Origin: Archivesica marissinica
Lineage: Eukaryota > Mollusca > Bivalvia > Venerida > Vesicomyidae
Assembly: GCA_014843695.1 (NCBI GenBank)
Contig: CM026400.1
Span: 45,546,638-45,610,637, forward strand
Direction: 5' to 3'
DNA: 64,000 nucleotides
Shown here: positions 23,109 to 36,187 of the stretch, one piece after another
How the letters are laid out: the number at the start of each line of letters is the position of its first letter
Position numbering within the stretch: the first letter of the stretch is position 1
Made by a program: the position numbers and the translations under genes
The notes under the pieces: generated by a model
Told to the model about the DNA's origin: nothing
Databases searched by the model: none
The model's input: the letters and a program-made list of their open reading frames with translations, nothing else

Positions 23109-24478
23109 AAAAATCTCAATTAGTGAGATAGAGAGAGTTAAAAAGAACTACATACTAAGGTTAAAAAACAGACACCATGTTACATGAGTGGTACCGTGGC
23201 CAGCCGCTCAGCAAAAATGGTTACGCTGGGGCTGGACTGTACATAGTAGGGTATATTACGGATGATTGTATGCGTCGATATTCAAGTGTTTGCCAGTTCA
23301 GGGAGTTAATCATTTTTGTTACACTGCTTGTATAGTTATAGTCATTGCAGACATAACGTGCGGCTGATCTTTGCACTCTTTCTGCTTTATAGGTGAGAGA
23401 CTTTGCCAGGGGTGCCAGACGGTTGAGCAATACTCGAGTTGAGGACGTACATAGGTGTTATAAGCTTTTTCTTTGACCTTCTTGTTACTGGTCTTTACAT
23501 TCCTTTTGTGAATCTGAGAGAATTAGTAGCTTTGGAGGAGATGTTGTTTATGTGGGTACACCAGTTTAAATCTTTACTAATTGTAATACCATATTTGGCG
23601 GCATCGTTTGATTTTAGTACCATGTTATGGAGTGTGTAAGGGAAAATAAGTGGTATTCTTTTGCGAGTTATTCTCAGCACCTCACACTTGTCCGGATTGA
23701 ACTCCATGGTCGAGTCCCATTCCCACTGTTCAAGAGCATTCAGGTCACTTTGGAGGATTTGTACATCAGAGGAGGATTTTACTGTGAGATACACTATGGT
23801 GTCATCTGCGAACAGTCTAGCTTTACTCTTAATGGAGTTGGGGAGGTCATTAATGTAGGTTAGAAAGAGGCAAGGTCCTAAGACAGAGCCTTGCGGGAGA
23901 GACAGGCAGTATATCAGAAGTGCAGCCATCCACAACTACTTTTTGGGATCTGCCCGTTAGGAATGACTTGATCCACCGTGATGCCAAGGTGTGGACGCCA
24001 AGCTCATTAGGTTTGTATATTAGTTTGTTGTGATCAACCTTGTCAAACGCTTTACTAAAATCTATAACAATAACATCAGTTTGTTTACCATTTTCAAAGT
24101 TGTCGTATACTTGTTGTGTGAAGCTGATAAGCTGAGATTCACAACTATGTTTTGATCTGAAGCCATGCTGGAATTGGCTTTGGAGGTCATTATTGTCAAC
24201 ATGGGTCATGATGTGGGAGACCAAAATATGCTCAATAGTTTGGAAGCAATGCAGGTGGGATAAATTGGCCTGCAGTAACTGGCCTTGGACTTTGGGCCTT
24301 TCTTATAGACAGGGGCTACTACAGCACTTCTCCAATATGATGGAACACTGTCCGTTTCTAAGGATAGTTTAAAGATGGTTGTGATAATGGGAGTGATCTC
24401 GTGGTGTAGCTCTTTAAGGATCTTAGGGGATATTTCGTCCGGACCTGAGGCTTTATTTGGGGAACCTTGCCGCCAAGT
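23109..24478 (-). pseudogene. Inner LINE (minus strand), 5'-truncated reverse transcriptase
   Basis: Minus-strand pieces in order: NKASGPDEISPKILKELHHE (24206-24481), then VIVIDFSKAFDKVDHNKL (RT motif with the first catalytic Asp; 23850-24224). Next come [12 protein letters not shown] and FADDTIVYL (catalytic DD; 23495-23935), and the C-terminal ERVQRSAARYVCNDYNYTSS (23221-23430). Several frameshifts and an indel near 23880 disable it. It is 5' truncated at the fingers domain. Its orientation is opposite to the host LINE. I found no clear target duplication. Confidence 0.85.
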
Positions 24479-24479
24479 C

Positions 24480-24752
24480 ACACTCCAAGCGTTAACCCCA
24501 TAACAGTCACAGTAAATGGTGTCCAGAAACTATTCTCCAACCTGAAATCACACAAGGCTGCTGGCCCTGACAAGATACCCACCAGGCTCCTTAAACTTGC
24601 CGCTGACGAATTAACCCCAGGCTTCGCCAACATGTTCCAGCTTTCCATAGACCTTTGAAAATTACCACTAGACTGGAAATCAGCCTTAGCCTCTCCCGTC
24701 TTCAAGAAAGGGAACAGATCAACCCCTTCCAACTACCGCCCCACCTCAGTGT
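24480..24752 (+). pseudogene. Outer LINE, fragment 2 (RT fingers)
   Basis: The plus-strand translation has HKAAGPDKIPTRLLK and, after a stop at 24656, FKKGNRSTPSNYRPTS. It continues fragment 1 and is interrupted by SINE E at about 24753. Confidence 0.85.
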
Positions 24753-24829
24753 GACGCCCGTGGTCAAGTGGTAGAGCGTCGGACTTGGTATCGAACGGTC
24801 CCGGGTTCGATACTCGGTCAGGCCACGTA
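24753..24829 (+). repeat. SINE family E, 5' part (tRNA-like head)
   Basis: GTGGTCAAGTGGTAGAGCGT (A-box region) and CGGGTTCGATAC (B-box), then TCAGGCCACGTA. The SINE is cut here by the LINE at 24830-27946 and resumes at 27960. Confidence 0.87.
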
Positions 24830-27800
24830 TGTGAAATATAAATATCCGCATAGTAGCTTCAACACGTGACAAAGATTTCTCTACTATTGAATATATGGAT
24901 TGCAGTGTTGAAATAAAAGACTACTCACTCCGATTGGTTGTCATATACAGACCTCCTCCATCTAAAGAAAATGGTTTAAAGACCAGTGTTTTCCTTAATG
25001 ATGAATGGCCTCAATTTCTGGCAAGATACGCAACAATAGACAAAAATGTTATCATAACTGGAGATTTAAACCTACATCTAGATAATATAGCAGTTTACGA
25101 TACCACCAAGTTTACAAATGTTTTACAGTCCTGTGGAATGTAACAGCATGTGCACGAACCAACACATGTGCATGGACACACACTAGATGTGGTCATTACC
25201 AGAGATACGGACACAACTGTTTCGAACATTGGTGTTAAAGACCCGGGATTATCAGACAGTTCTGGGAAGGTGGCAAAAGATCATTATGCAGTGATATTTA
25301 ATGCAACCACTGCAAAACCATTGCCAGTTAGGAAAACCATATCATTTAGAAAACTTCGGTCCATCAACGTTGATTCGTTCAAAAACGACATTCTAACATC
25401 TGAAGCTCTGTGTAGTAGTATGCAATGTACTGATACCGAAGACCTTGTGAGTACATATACAAATGAACTATCAGCTTTGATAGATAAGCATGCCCCCTTA
25501 CGTACAAAAACAATAACACAAAGACCTACTTGCCCTTGGTACACAGAAGAGCTTCATGAACTAAACACACCAGGCGTAAGCTTGAACGCAAATGGCGTAA
25601 AACTAGACTCACAATTGACCACGAAATTTATAGGAGACAATGTGCCGATGTATACAAAATGCTTCGCAAAACGAGAGTAGACTACTTCGCAGATAAAGTT
25701 GCGTCTTGTGGACGTGATCAAAAGAGTCTATTTAAGATCACTAAACACCTATTGGAAGGTCCTAGTGCAGTTTCACTACCATCTGGCAAAACATCTGAGG
25801 AACTGGCACAGGATTTCAGTGACTTCTTTATCAATAAGGTAGAAGGCATTCGAAATGATATAACATCAAACAATCATTCCAATGCAAGTGCTGTAGACAC
25901 AGAAACTGAACATCAAGCTGATATTAGCCGTTTGCTAGAACTCAGTCCCGCATCAGAGGAGGAAGTAAAAAAACTGATAGTTCGTTCACCAAATAAATCC
26001 TGCGAGCTTGATCCAATCCCGACTTGGCTCCTGAATTCTTGCTTGACAGAACTTTTACCTATATTGACAAAGATTGTAAATATATCTATGGAAACTTCCA
26101 ATGTACCAAAGTCTTTCAAAAGCTCTCATGTACGACCACTTTTGAAAAAACCAAGTCTTGATGAAAACACACTTAAAAACTACAGACCTGTATCAAATCT
26201 ACCTTATGTCTCAAATATTCTAGAAAAAGTAGCCAGCTCTCGCATTGAAGAACATTTGACACAAAACAATCTCCATGAAGAGTATCAATCAGCATACAGA
26301 AAATTACATTCAACAGAAATCGCATTACTGAAAGTTCAACATGACATCCTTCAATCTCTGGACCAGAACAATGTTACAATATTAGTTCTACTCGATCTGT
26401 CAGCTGCATTCGATACAATTGATCACGACACGCTGCTACACCGCCTGGAACACCATTTTGGTATTACTGACCAACCTCTCTCATGGATACGATCATATTT
26501 GACCGATCGTAGTCAAACTGTGTGCATTGATGACAAACGTTCAAAACCAGTTAACATGCATTTCAGTGTGCCCCCAAGGATCAGTGTTGGGTCCAAAATT
26601 GTATACACTGTATACAAAACCTGTTGGTTCTATTTGCAAAAGGCATGGACTTCACCATAATTTCTGTGCTGACGATTCACAGCTATACCTATCTTTCAAA
26701 CCAACAGACAATCTATGTCAAACAGAAACAATACACCGCATTGAAAGCTGTCTTTAGGAAATTGTATCTTGGATGCATAACAATATGCTAAAATTGAACT
26801 CTGACAAAACAGAAGTTATCGTTTTCGCTTCAAACCAAAATGCCAAAATGATTGAAAACATGTCAGTAACTGTTGGAAACTCCACAGTTGAACCATCTTC
26901 ATGTGTTAGAAACCTTGGGGCAATGCTCGACTCAAGGCTGAACATGGAGCAGCATGTCAACTCTGTCTGCAGGTCCTGCCATGGCCAAATACGGCAAATC
27001 GGTCATATTAGAAAAAGTCCCAACAGCTGATGCAACAAAAACGCTAGTCAACTCATTAGTTTCACCACGGTTAGACTATTGTAATATGCTGCTGACTGGG
27101 GTACCAAATACAATTCTGAACAAATTACAGAACGTCCAGAATACAACAGCGCGCCTAATTACAAAAACGTCCCGATACGACCACGTGTCTCCAATCCTGA
27201 AGGAGCTCCATTGGCTGCCAATACAATATAGGGTCCAGTATAAGATCCTTACTCTGACCTACAAAGCACTACATCATCAGGCACCGGAGTATATCACTAA
27301 CCTCCTGAGTGTATATCAACCAACACGAAACTTAAGATCAAAGAATAGCTCACTTCGACTCGTGACACCAAAAAGTCGAACAGTAACATACGGAGACAGG
27401 AGTTTCGGAACAGCTGCGCCGAAATTATGGAATGCGCTATGTACCACCAGGAATAAGAGACTCTGAGACACTGTGTTCATTCAAAAGATCATTGAAAACT
27501 CACTTTTTTGTGCAAGCACATGGAGATTAATGTTCGACAATACTCTGGACGTGCATAACGTGACTGTGTGTATATAACATATCATTAATTATTTTGGATT
27601 TGTAACTATACTTATTTAATTTCGGATATACATGTTTTTTATCACTGCTAAAATGACTTTTGTTTATCTATGTATAATAGATTTATTTTACTTCGTATTG
27701 TAATGTTGAAATACTTTTTGTTTTATTAGTATGTCCTTTTGTATTTGTTCTTAAACTTTATCTGTAAATTGCAATCATTATTTTAAGTATAAGGTTTATC

Positions 27801-27946
27801 TGTACTTTTACCACTTGACTTCTATTTTTGTACTTTTTATTCTATATGTGTTAATTGTTACATGAACATGTAAAGCGCTTTTGAACGTATAATTTTTATA
27901 TGATAAAGGCGCTATATAAATATGGTATAATAATAATAATAATAAT
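24830..27946 (+). mobile_element. 5'-truncated CR1/L2-like LINE with 13-bp target duplication
   Basis: A 3117-bp insertion flanked by GTCAGGCCACGTA at 24817-24829 and 27947-27959. The 5' end lies inside the endonuclease (ITGDLNLHLD, then GHTLDVVIT). The RT follows at 25659-26660 with [18 protein letters not shown] and [28 protein letters not shown] (catalytic DD) lies at 26527-26757 and the C-terminal LDYCNMLLTGVPN at 26954-27466. In-frame stops and shifts (25141, 25680, about 26570, 26755) disable it. The 3' untranslated region ends GGCGCTATATAAATATGG and an ATA/AAT repeat tail, as in L2/CR1-type elements, whose 3' ends prime on short tandem repeats. 5' truncation plus a target duplication is the hallmark of target-primed reverse transcription. 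Confidence 0.92.
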
Positions 27947-27959
27947 GTCAGGCCACGTA

Positions 27960-28075
27960 GGCGCCTCATACACGTTGCTTAGTATTGGTTAACCACTTAG
28001 GTCGGCTAAGCATGTCCAGGAAAACATGTCTATGTCCCCTCAAGGGGTTTGACATTAATGGAACATAATTATGTC
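27960..28075 (+). repeat. SINE family E, 3' part
   Basis: Continues the head at 24753-24829: GCGCCTCATACACGTTGCTT, then TAAGCATGTCCAGGAAAACA, then TTTGACATTAATGGAAC. Confidence 0.85.
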
Positions 28076-28159
28076 ATATGGTGAATTACTTTCAGTATTC
28101 TGGTATATATTTCATATTTTTGATTGTGTATTAACTTAATAAGAGATATATCACGTGAA

Positions 28160-28234
28160 TAAGTCAGGCCACGTAGGCGCCCATACACGTTGCTTAGTAT
28201 GGTTAACCATTAGGCGGCTAAGCGTCCAGGAAAA
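28160..28234 (+). repeat. SINE family E, second partial copy
   Basis: GTCAGGCCACGTAGGCGCCC through GGCTAAGCGTCCAGGAAAAC, without head or 3' end. Confidence 0.8.
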
Positions 28235-28405
28235 CACCCCCAAACAAAACAAACAAAACCAACAAACAAAAAACAAAAAAACACCAACACCACACAACCC
28301 AAAAAACAACAAAACACCACAAAAAACAAACAAACAAAAAAAAACACACCCAACCACAAACAAACCCAAAACACCCACACACACCAACACACAACCCCAT
28401 TGTGG
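28235..28405 (+). repeat. A/C-rich low-complexity tract
   Basis: Almost only A and C on the plus strand (ACAAAACCAACAAAC-like). Open frames on the minus strand (poly Phe/Cys/Val) are compositional. Confidence 0.9.
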
Positions 28406-28517
28406 AAGATGTAAACAGAAGCCATAAGTTTATGTGCTACAACTAATTATCCATCCTTGTGGATATATATTTAAATACCTACAGGTAAAAACGTATTCTT
28501 AAATCATGAATGTATTA

Positions 28518-28652
28518 CGGAAGTTGGTGCACCCAAGTACTGGTTAAACGCTTGAGCCTGCCCATGAAAGGTGTTGTTAAGTAAACTGCCCGCCGGCGAT
28601 ATAGCCCGAAATGGTGCTGATGCAGGCGTAAAACCCGAAATATAACATATAT
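28518..28652 (+). repeat. SINE family D, 3' half
   Basis: GTTGGTGCACCCAAGTACTG through GAAATGGTGCTGATGCAGGC and ACCCGAAATATAACAT. No head. Confidence 0.85.
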
Positions 28653-28851
28653 ATAACAATACTATTTGAAGTGTATTGAATTATTTGTACAATATCGCCC
28701 TTGATCAAATGTGATTTGTTAAATCGTTATGTATTGTCTGGTAAGAATGTGTACGTATGTTTTACAGGATCGTATCTGTCGTTTGCAAATACAAAGTTGA
28801 ACATGAAACCCCAGTCTTGTTGTTTAATCCGGTATGGCTGAGCGGGCCGGC

Positions 28852-28852
<1 letters not shown>

Positions 28853-28909
<57 letters not shown>
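28853..28909 (+). repeat. (CA)n microsatellite
   Basis: Uninterrupted AC dinucleotides directly before outer LINE fragment 3. Confidence 0.98.
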
Positions 28910-28911
<2 letters not shown>

Positions 28912-30170
28912 GTAAGCTTACTCCTAGAACACATCATCTTCAGCAACATCATATCCCACTTAGATCCTCATCATATCATCACTGATAACCAGCATGGCTT
29001 CCGGAAAAAACGACCCTGTGACACATAGCTTATCATTACCATCAACGACCTGGAAAAAGGCATTGACAACAACCATCAGATCGACACCGTCCTACTTGGT
29101 GTCTCCAAAGCGTTTGATAAAGTCTCTCACTCACACCTTCTACAGAAACTAGATCACTATGACATCCGTAGAAACATCCGGTCTTTCTGGGATATCGTAC
29201 CCTGCTAGTTGTAATTGACGGCTCATATTCAGCCACGTCACCTCTGGCGTCCCACAAGGTAGCGTTCTTGGCCCTTACTCTTCCTGACCTACATCAATGA
29301 CGTTCCCTCTAAGGTAATGTCTACCGCTCGTCTTTTTGCTGATGATTGTCTGATATACAAATCTGCCGAAGACTCGCGCCAGCTCCAAGAGGATCTTGAC
29401 AACCTCCAGTCCTGGGAATGCGATTGGCAGATGTCCTTCAACTCAGACAAGTGCGAGGTAGTCCACATCACCACAAAGAAGCACCCTGCCATTACATCAT
29501 ACACGGAACTCCTTTACAAGCAACTGACCGTGCTAAATATCTTGGCGCCACTATATCACAAGATCTATCCTGGAATAAGCACATCAACAACGTCACGAAG
29601 AAAGCCAAATCCACCATGTCCTTCATCCGAAGAAACATTCGCTCAAGACTACCATCAGCCAAAGCCAATGCATTCAATACCTATGTCCGTCCGTATGTGG
29701 AGTATGCATCTTCTGTCTGATCGCCCCACTCAGAAAATCTCATCAAGCAATTGGAAATGGTCCAGTGGAGAGCTGCTAGGTTTGTCAAGAACGACTACTC
29801 TACAACAGCAGTGTAACAAACATGACATGGACCACTTTACGACAACGCCGCGAAAACACATGTCTAACCATGCTATACAAGACCCTCCACAACCTAGTCG
29901 ACATCAATCCAAACCCACCTTTAGTTACGACCAGGACCAACCGAGGCCACAACCAACGCTATTGCCAAATCAGAGCTCGTACAAACACATACCAGAATAG
30001 CTTCTTTCCTGCATCCGTAGTACAATGTACTCTGGAACAATCTACCCCAGAACGCTATTGACCAGACGACCAGATCACCTTGGGGTGTTTCCAATTGGTA
30101 CTGCCCAATCGCTATGTCCACTAAACACACATGGACTCTTGTATCCGTTTTTAAGAACTACTTGTAAATA
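28912..30170 (+). pseudogene. Outer LINE, fragment 3 (RT palm to C terminus)
   Basis: Resumes fragment 2: LLEHIIFSNIISHLDPHHII, then DNQHGFRKKRPCDT, then GVSKAFDKVSHSHLLQKL. Next are LFADDCLIYKSAEDSRQLQE (catalytic DD) and NKHINNVTKKAKSTMSFIRR, then YVRPYVEYASSV. Numerous shifts and stops disable it. A 3' untranslated stretch continues to about 30340. Fragments 1 to 3 are collinear, so one original LINE was split by a LINE, a SINE that itself hosts a LINE, and further SINE debris. Confidence 0.85.
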
Positions 30171-30342
30171 TGGAAAATTTTAATTTTTTGAAACGCCTAC
30201 CCTGCCTGTTGCAGGTGTTGACTTTTTTAACGATATTGCGAGTATACAGAGTGACGCAATCACTATAGACAAGGCTCACGCTAGAGATCGCCATAAGCTT
30301 ATATATATGTATAAGCCTTAACAGGTGCCTTCGGGCAGGTGT

Positions 30343-30605
30343 ACACATCTATGGCTTGGAACTCGACCGCCGTTTTCACCAGTATGGCATTGTACTGCCT
30401 TACTGCCTCATTGATCAATCACTCAAATTTAGCAAATGTTCAAGGAGCTAACCCCAAAATACCGCCTCCCGCACCTCATCGCGGCACTAAATGCACCCAG
30501 GGCTCACGCTTGGGAGCGAGTTGAGCGAAGTGGTCGCTTCCCCCTCCCACTTCGCCTAAAATAGACATCAGGGCGACATCCACTTCGCCTTATTTCTGGA
30601 GGGTA
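30343..30605 (+). repeat. Dispersed repeat F joined to a G-like end
   Basis: TGTACTGCCTTACTGCCTC and GCTAACCCCAAAATACC are shared with 51120-51215 inside the hAT-like element. The right part (GAAGTGGTCGCTTCC, then ACTTCGCC) resembles family G. Confidence 0.6.
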
Positions 30606-31349
30606 TACTTCCTAATTAATGATAATCCGTATCGTCGTATGACATTTTGACAGTCGAAAATACCACCTTGAGCCATAAGTTAATCTCCCCCGATTTCCGG
30701 ATAATCAACTTAATAAAACCGATCAGACGCCGATGTAAATACAATTTTACATAAGTATCGATGTTTTCTAATTTGTTTGCTTTGTCGTTTGGAATACACA
30801 CTGCCAGGATACCAATTTATAACAGTAAGTGTTGAAATACAGGTAAGATAGATAGATAGATAGATAGATATCTTTTATTCCACCATATGATGAGATACAT
30901 GTACATAATAAACACAGACAATTGATAACAAAATGAACAGATGAAATGGAACAAAGAACGTTTTACACATATATGCACTATAATATATTATGTGTGTATA
31001 TTTCTACATCTACACACATAATATACACATACACACAGATACACAATACATACATACATACCTACCTACATGCATATATTTATATACATATACATGTATA
31101 CATATATACATATACACACATACACCCATGCATATACATACATATACACAGACATACAGACTACTGGATATGTCATTGACATTAATATATGAACTATATT
31201 AACCATTTTATTAGCTATGTATACATATCTTTGTAGATCTGAGATCTTGTATTCATTATATTCATGAATACTTTCATGAAGTATGTGTACGTTACTTAGG
31301 AAAAGGTTCGTCTTTTCAACTACAGAAAAGTCGTTGTTATTTCTAAGAC

Positions 31350-34300
31350 CGACTCGAATTAATTCCAAAGCATGTCCAAAGTAGCAACCCTAAACGAAAA
31401 CGAAAACATTAGGGAATCAGAATTGGACAATTTTAATTGTTTTCAAACCCAGTTTGTAAGGGTATATTACATTAATAAATAGTTTAAGCATTTTGCTAAA
31501 TGATGCATATATCTTAACATTAATTTGAAACATTGCACTCTCTGTGACTCACTTATAATTGAAGTTGAAAATCCGGATAACATTTCAAGGTATTATGTCC
31601 CAGAGAGTTATGAAAACTCTTCACATATTTTGTCTGGTAGCGTCGTTTACTCGACAAAATGGATTGCTATGGAGTCCGTTACGAGTTTACAGTTTGGACA
31701 TATTATTGCATATGGTCTGCTAAACAGTTTACTAGCCATCAACACAACTGTCCTACAATATGGTAAATAATTACGATATAGTTGGCTAAAACGCCATAGA
31801 CTACATGGGATCAGCTCACCGTGTATACTTAAAAAGCTTTGTAATGTATCATCACTAATTAAATTTGTCCTGTATTGAAAGTTTGCATAATTGTATACAT
31901 ACTTGTTGACTATAGTTTTCCAGGTAACAACACTTGGAAATATAGCAGTGTTTATAAAATCGTAAAAATAACTTCCTAGACCATATTTCCCCAAAATACG
32001 ATATAGGTCTGGTATATATCCCAATGTTTTACTAGGTTTAATTTTGAATTGCATAAGTCGAGTGGAAAATAAGACTTTAGCACTCTTTTTAACATCCATA
32101 TTACATAATTGACCGAAAAATAAGAGCTTCCGCTTATCGATCTCTTGTTCAAGCGAGAGAGCACCAATACAACCTAACGCAATATCCGTCCGTGTACATC
32201 GTGGCATTGATTGCATGAATTTAATACATTGGCGATGCACTCTTTCAAGGGACTGTAATTGAGCTTCAGACATGTTACATAGTTCACACCCGAACAATGC
32301 CTTTGATTGATTGATATAGGTGTTTTATTGATAGCGGGTGTAAACCATTTCTGTGCACACCGAAGTCGGCCATGCTAAAGAATGTTTTGCGTATTTTTGA
32401 ACAGGCTTGCTTAATATTATCATCAAGATTCAAGTACTTATTACAATTTACCCCTAAATGAACACAAGATTCAGATTCCTCCACTGATGTACTACCTAAC
32501 TTCCAATTTCTAGAACTATTTTTAAAATCACCTTCTGTCTCGTTGAATACAATTACGCTACATTTCCCAGCATTATACATGTACCGTTCTTTTGTAGAAT
32601 TTTTATAGCATATATCAATTAATTTTTCTAGACCAGATTTGGAGCAAGATAGTAGCGCCATGTCGTCAGCATGAGTTGGACATCCGTAACAAGTATCATG
32701 TATATTCAAACAGTATTTCGACGAAGCAATTTCGTTCATCAGATCATTGATGAAAATTAAATAAAGCCATGGGCTGATACATTGACCTTGTCGTGTTCCT
32801 TGCTCAACATTGAACCATTCGGATGTAATTCCTTGAGTCCTAACACAACTATGTACATTGTTGAGCATGTTTGATATTATTTTATACATTTGATAATTTA
32901 CTATTTTGTGAAGTTTAAGCATAAGCAGAGCATGGGTAACTCTGTCAAATGCTTGACGGACGTCCAAAAAACATGAATATAATTTGGAGTTATTTTCTTT
33001 TGCAAAATGAATGCTTTCACGCAATACAAATGATGTCATAGTACAACTAATCTTTTTCTGGAAACCACCTTGTAAGGCATTTACTTGAAAACTGTTGTTA
33101 CTTTCAATAGCATTCAATATGACCTTTTCGTATAACTTTAAAATATTTGAACATAAAGATATTGCCCGATAACTGTTTGGATCATTCTTTCGCTTTTTAC
33201 CGCCTTTATAAAGTGTTGATATGACACCTTTTTTTAGATTAATCGGTATATAGCAAAATTCGGACATTTTCTGGAAAAGTTTGGTGATTACACTTATAAG
33301 TAAATCTCCCCCATGTTTAACATGTTCATAATTAACGCGATCATATCCGCACGCTTTTCCATTTTTACAATGGCGTAGCTGTTTTCGAACGATTGATTCA
33401 TCGATATGGACATTATTAAAATTATGTATACACGAATCCGAATTAATAGTTTGTAAGTCAACCGAGCGACCTATCAAATAGTCGTCATCAAATTCGACGT
33501 TACACGTTGGCGTGTAAAGATCTGCAAAATAATCACGCCAACAACGGCTTATATCATCGGGATTGTTGTACGTTTTCCCGCCAAAATTCATTTCGAAAAC
33601 AGCGGATTTATTACGCTGTTTTCTCCCTTTATTAACTAAGCGCCAAAATTCATTACTGTCTATTTCGGCGGCTGTATCGATTTCTTTTTCTAGCCCCTCA
33701 ATGAATTTTTGTACTATATTTCGATGACAGTTTCTAAATAATGCTTTACATCGTTTGTATTCCGTATAACTTAATGATTCTGAATTTCTTGGACGATTTT
33801 CAGATAACCACATAATTCTTTTAGTTTGCATATTTTTATGAAGATGAGTCAGTTCGTTGTTCCAATATGGTTTGATGTACGGTTTAAATTTAGATTTCGG
33901 AATGCATTGATCAGACGCCGACTGTATAGCATTTACAATTATATAGTAGAGTTCATCGATATCGCTTGTCAAGGAAATATCCATATATAGCCCCACTTTT
34001 AACCTATCGTCATTATTTAATTGTAGAGCGATTTTTTCAACACAATAAGGTTTTTCCAATTTATTATGCTATTAGTACTTAAACCTTGTATGCTTTCACT
34101 CAGTGGCATTGTCAACGTACAAAGAATCAGGCGATGATTTGAGACATTTAGACAATTATCGTCTAGAATCGAACACGATTGAATATACTTTACATCATTT
34201 TCAAATATTAAAATGTGATCCATGAGAGTTTCTCGAGTACTGTTATACGGTACATTACTGTAAAGCTCACCGGTGCATAAATCTAAGCCGTCTAAAGCGA

Positions 34301-34854
34301 TCAACTGATTTCTGATCATAAGATCAACAAGTAAATTACCACGATTGTCAAACCGAAAACTGCGCTCGTGTCTGGTTGGGAGTTCGATGTTATAATCGCC
34401 CATCACTATCACCATACCATGTTTTTTATATTGACATATTATATTTTCTACATCATTAATACTATTTGTAAATTGTGCAATGGAATGATTTTTACATGGC
34501 AGATACACTTGGAAGATATATAGGTACTCTCCAATGCCTATATTCACCTCAATGCCAATGATATATCTAGAATTCAAAACTAAAGGTGAAACAATATTAT
34601 TTAATTTTCTATTCCAAAGAATAGCAATCCCGCCTTTTCCCACTCGTCTGTTTCCCGGTAAGCTGAGGTCAGGGTCTGCTATAGCATGACTACTATATTT
34701 ATTATTAATCTGGTTTAAGAATCGAAGGTTGTGATTGTATAACCAGTGTTCAGAGATTCCGCACACCTGGATATTATAGTTTTCAAGTAAATCACTAAAA
34801 TAGCTAGCACTTGACATGATACCCGTTGCGTTCCATGTGGCGAGTTATATATTA
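31350..34854 (-). pseudogene. LINE ORF2 (endonuclease and reverse transcriptase), frameshifted
   Basis: The first frame (34854-34017) contains LATWNATG (motif with the conserved Asn), CGISEHWLY, VMGDYNIELP and NVSNHRLIL, an apurinic-type endonuclease that nicks target DNA. After a shift near 34040, 34059-32284 carries the RT: KNGKACGYDRVNYEHVKHGG, NSYRAISLCSNILKLYEKVI, FLDVRQAFDRVTH (first Asp) and HADDMALLS (catalytic DD). A further shift near 32290 leads to 32297-31647 with the C-terminal domain and a CPNCKLVTDS motif. Another break follows, and C-terminal-like sequence persists to about 31210 (EYNEYKISDLQRYVYIANKM). The first in-frame ATG (34817) lies downstream of the conserved LATWN motif. 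Confidence 0.85.
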
Positions 34855-36187
34855 TTAATCAAGTGAGCCATCATTATATATGTCATCATCTTTGTAATCT
34901 AATACCGAGTATCGGTTGTTATCATTATAATATGAATTGGTATTCCATGCTTTAGACATGGTTTTCTTTCGACCACGTTGTAACGTGTAAGTGTCATCAT
35001 CGTGGATATTACCCGCATTGAACCGCGAGCGATATCGATCATGAGTGAGCCAAGGACGACAACTGACACCATTCGGCCAAAAGTGAGGGTCATTCGTCAT
35101 TTCGCTTGCATTTTCGTCATCCTCATCTTTGTTTCTTAATTGAAACTTTTGTTACTTTTGGTCCGCGCCTATTTACATAATTTGCAATTTTGGCTTCGGT
35201 AATTGTCGGTTTAAAACCGCCAACGTAAAATCTTTTCGTTCGCTTACGGACATAATTTCCAAAATCTTCGTCGTTTGACCTCACGTCGTCAGGATTTTCT
35301 TCGGATATATCATAATAGTTATGGTATTTATAGTTATCATTAAATTCGCGATCACGGCGGCGCTTTGTGTCGGCAATTTCTCTATTAATAATATCGAAAT
35401 TTAATTTCCTTTTGTCATCGCGCATATTACGGCGATTGCTACTGGGACCTGACGTAACATGAGTCGGTATTTGCAAACCACCAAAGGTTGTATCTTGTTC
35501 GCGTTCAATTGAATTCGCTAATACGGCTGAATATAAGTAAGTCTGAGTTGGTAGGGGCGGATGGGATTCTGCTTCAGTAGAGGTTGCATGGTCCGTTTCA
35601 CGGGATGGACTAATATGTTGGGATACTTTAGCATGGCTAGAGTCTGACTCGGGCGAAGGTGACTTATGGGTTTGGGCGTATGATTGCTGCATGTGAGCAG
35701 CGTCCGTGACACCATGCAACGTGTAGCTGTTACAAAGATTATAACAATCGGAGACAGATTTAGCACGTTCTGAAATTTCTTCAGCATCATATACTCTGAG
35801 TTGTAATGCTTTTACATTCTTGAGAATGTTATTCAGCTCTGATTTACATGTCACTGTGTCATCTGACAGAGAAATGTGGATATCTGAAATAGACTTTCGC
35901 ACACAGTTTATATCATTAGACAGTTTGTTTTCAACATCAAGTAAGCATTGCTTCAATGTATCAATCGAAGACTTATTTGTTTTCATCTCATTCTGTCTAA
36001 TATTTTCAGTAGCAATGTGTCTTTGCTTCATTAACAGAATTTCAGCCTGGAGTGATGATACAGTTTCCTTCATTGTCTTTATTTCTGTTTTACATTGACA
36101 CTTTTCCGCCAAAATGGTTGATGATGTCGAAATCATTGATCGACGACGATTCTTGGTTTTCTTTGGTATGCTGAGAAGGTCATGCAA
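34855..36187 (-). pseudogene. LINE ORF1 (coiled coil, RRM-like), one frameshift
   Basis: The first frame (36187-35123) encodes 354 residues. The N-terminal region is helical and coiled-coil-like (about 25-150). A Ser/Thr/Pro-rich linker follows, then RFYVGGFKPTITEAKIANYV, which resembles the RNA-recognition fold of LINE ORF1 proteins. A one-base shift near 35135 moves the frame to 35100-34855, which contains FWPNGVSCRPW, a conserved ORF1 ending. ORF1 proteins coat the element RNA. The stop (TAA at 34855-34857) lies directly before ORF2. The open sequence may extend upstream of the ATG at 36187. Confidence 0.75.

Noticed and set aside
28151..28427. Hydrophobic minus-strand frames rich in Phe, Cys and Val
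   Set aside because: Pure consequence of an A/C-rich low-complexity tract.
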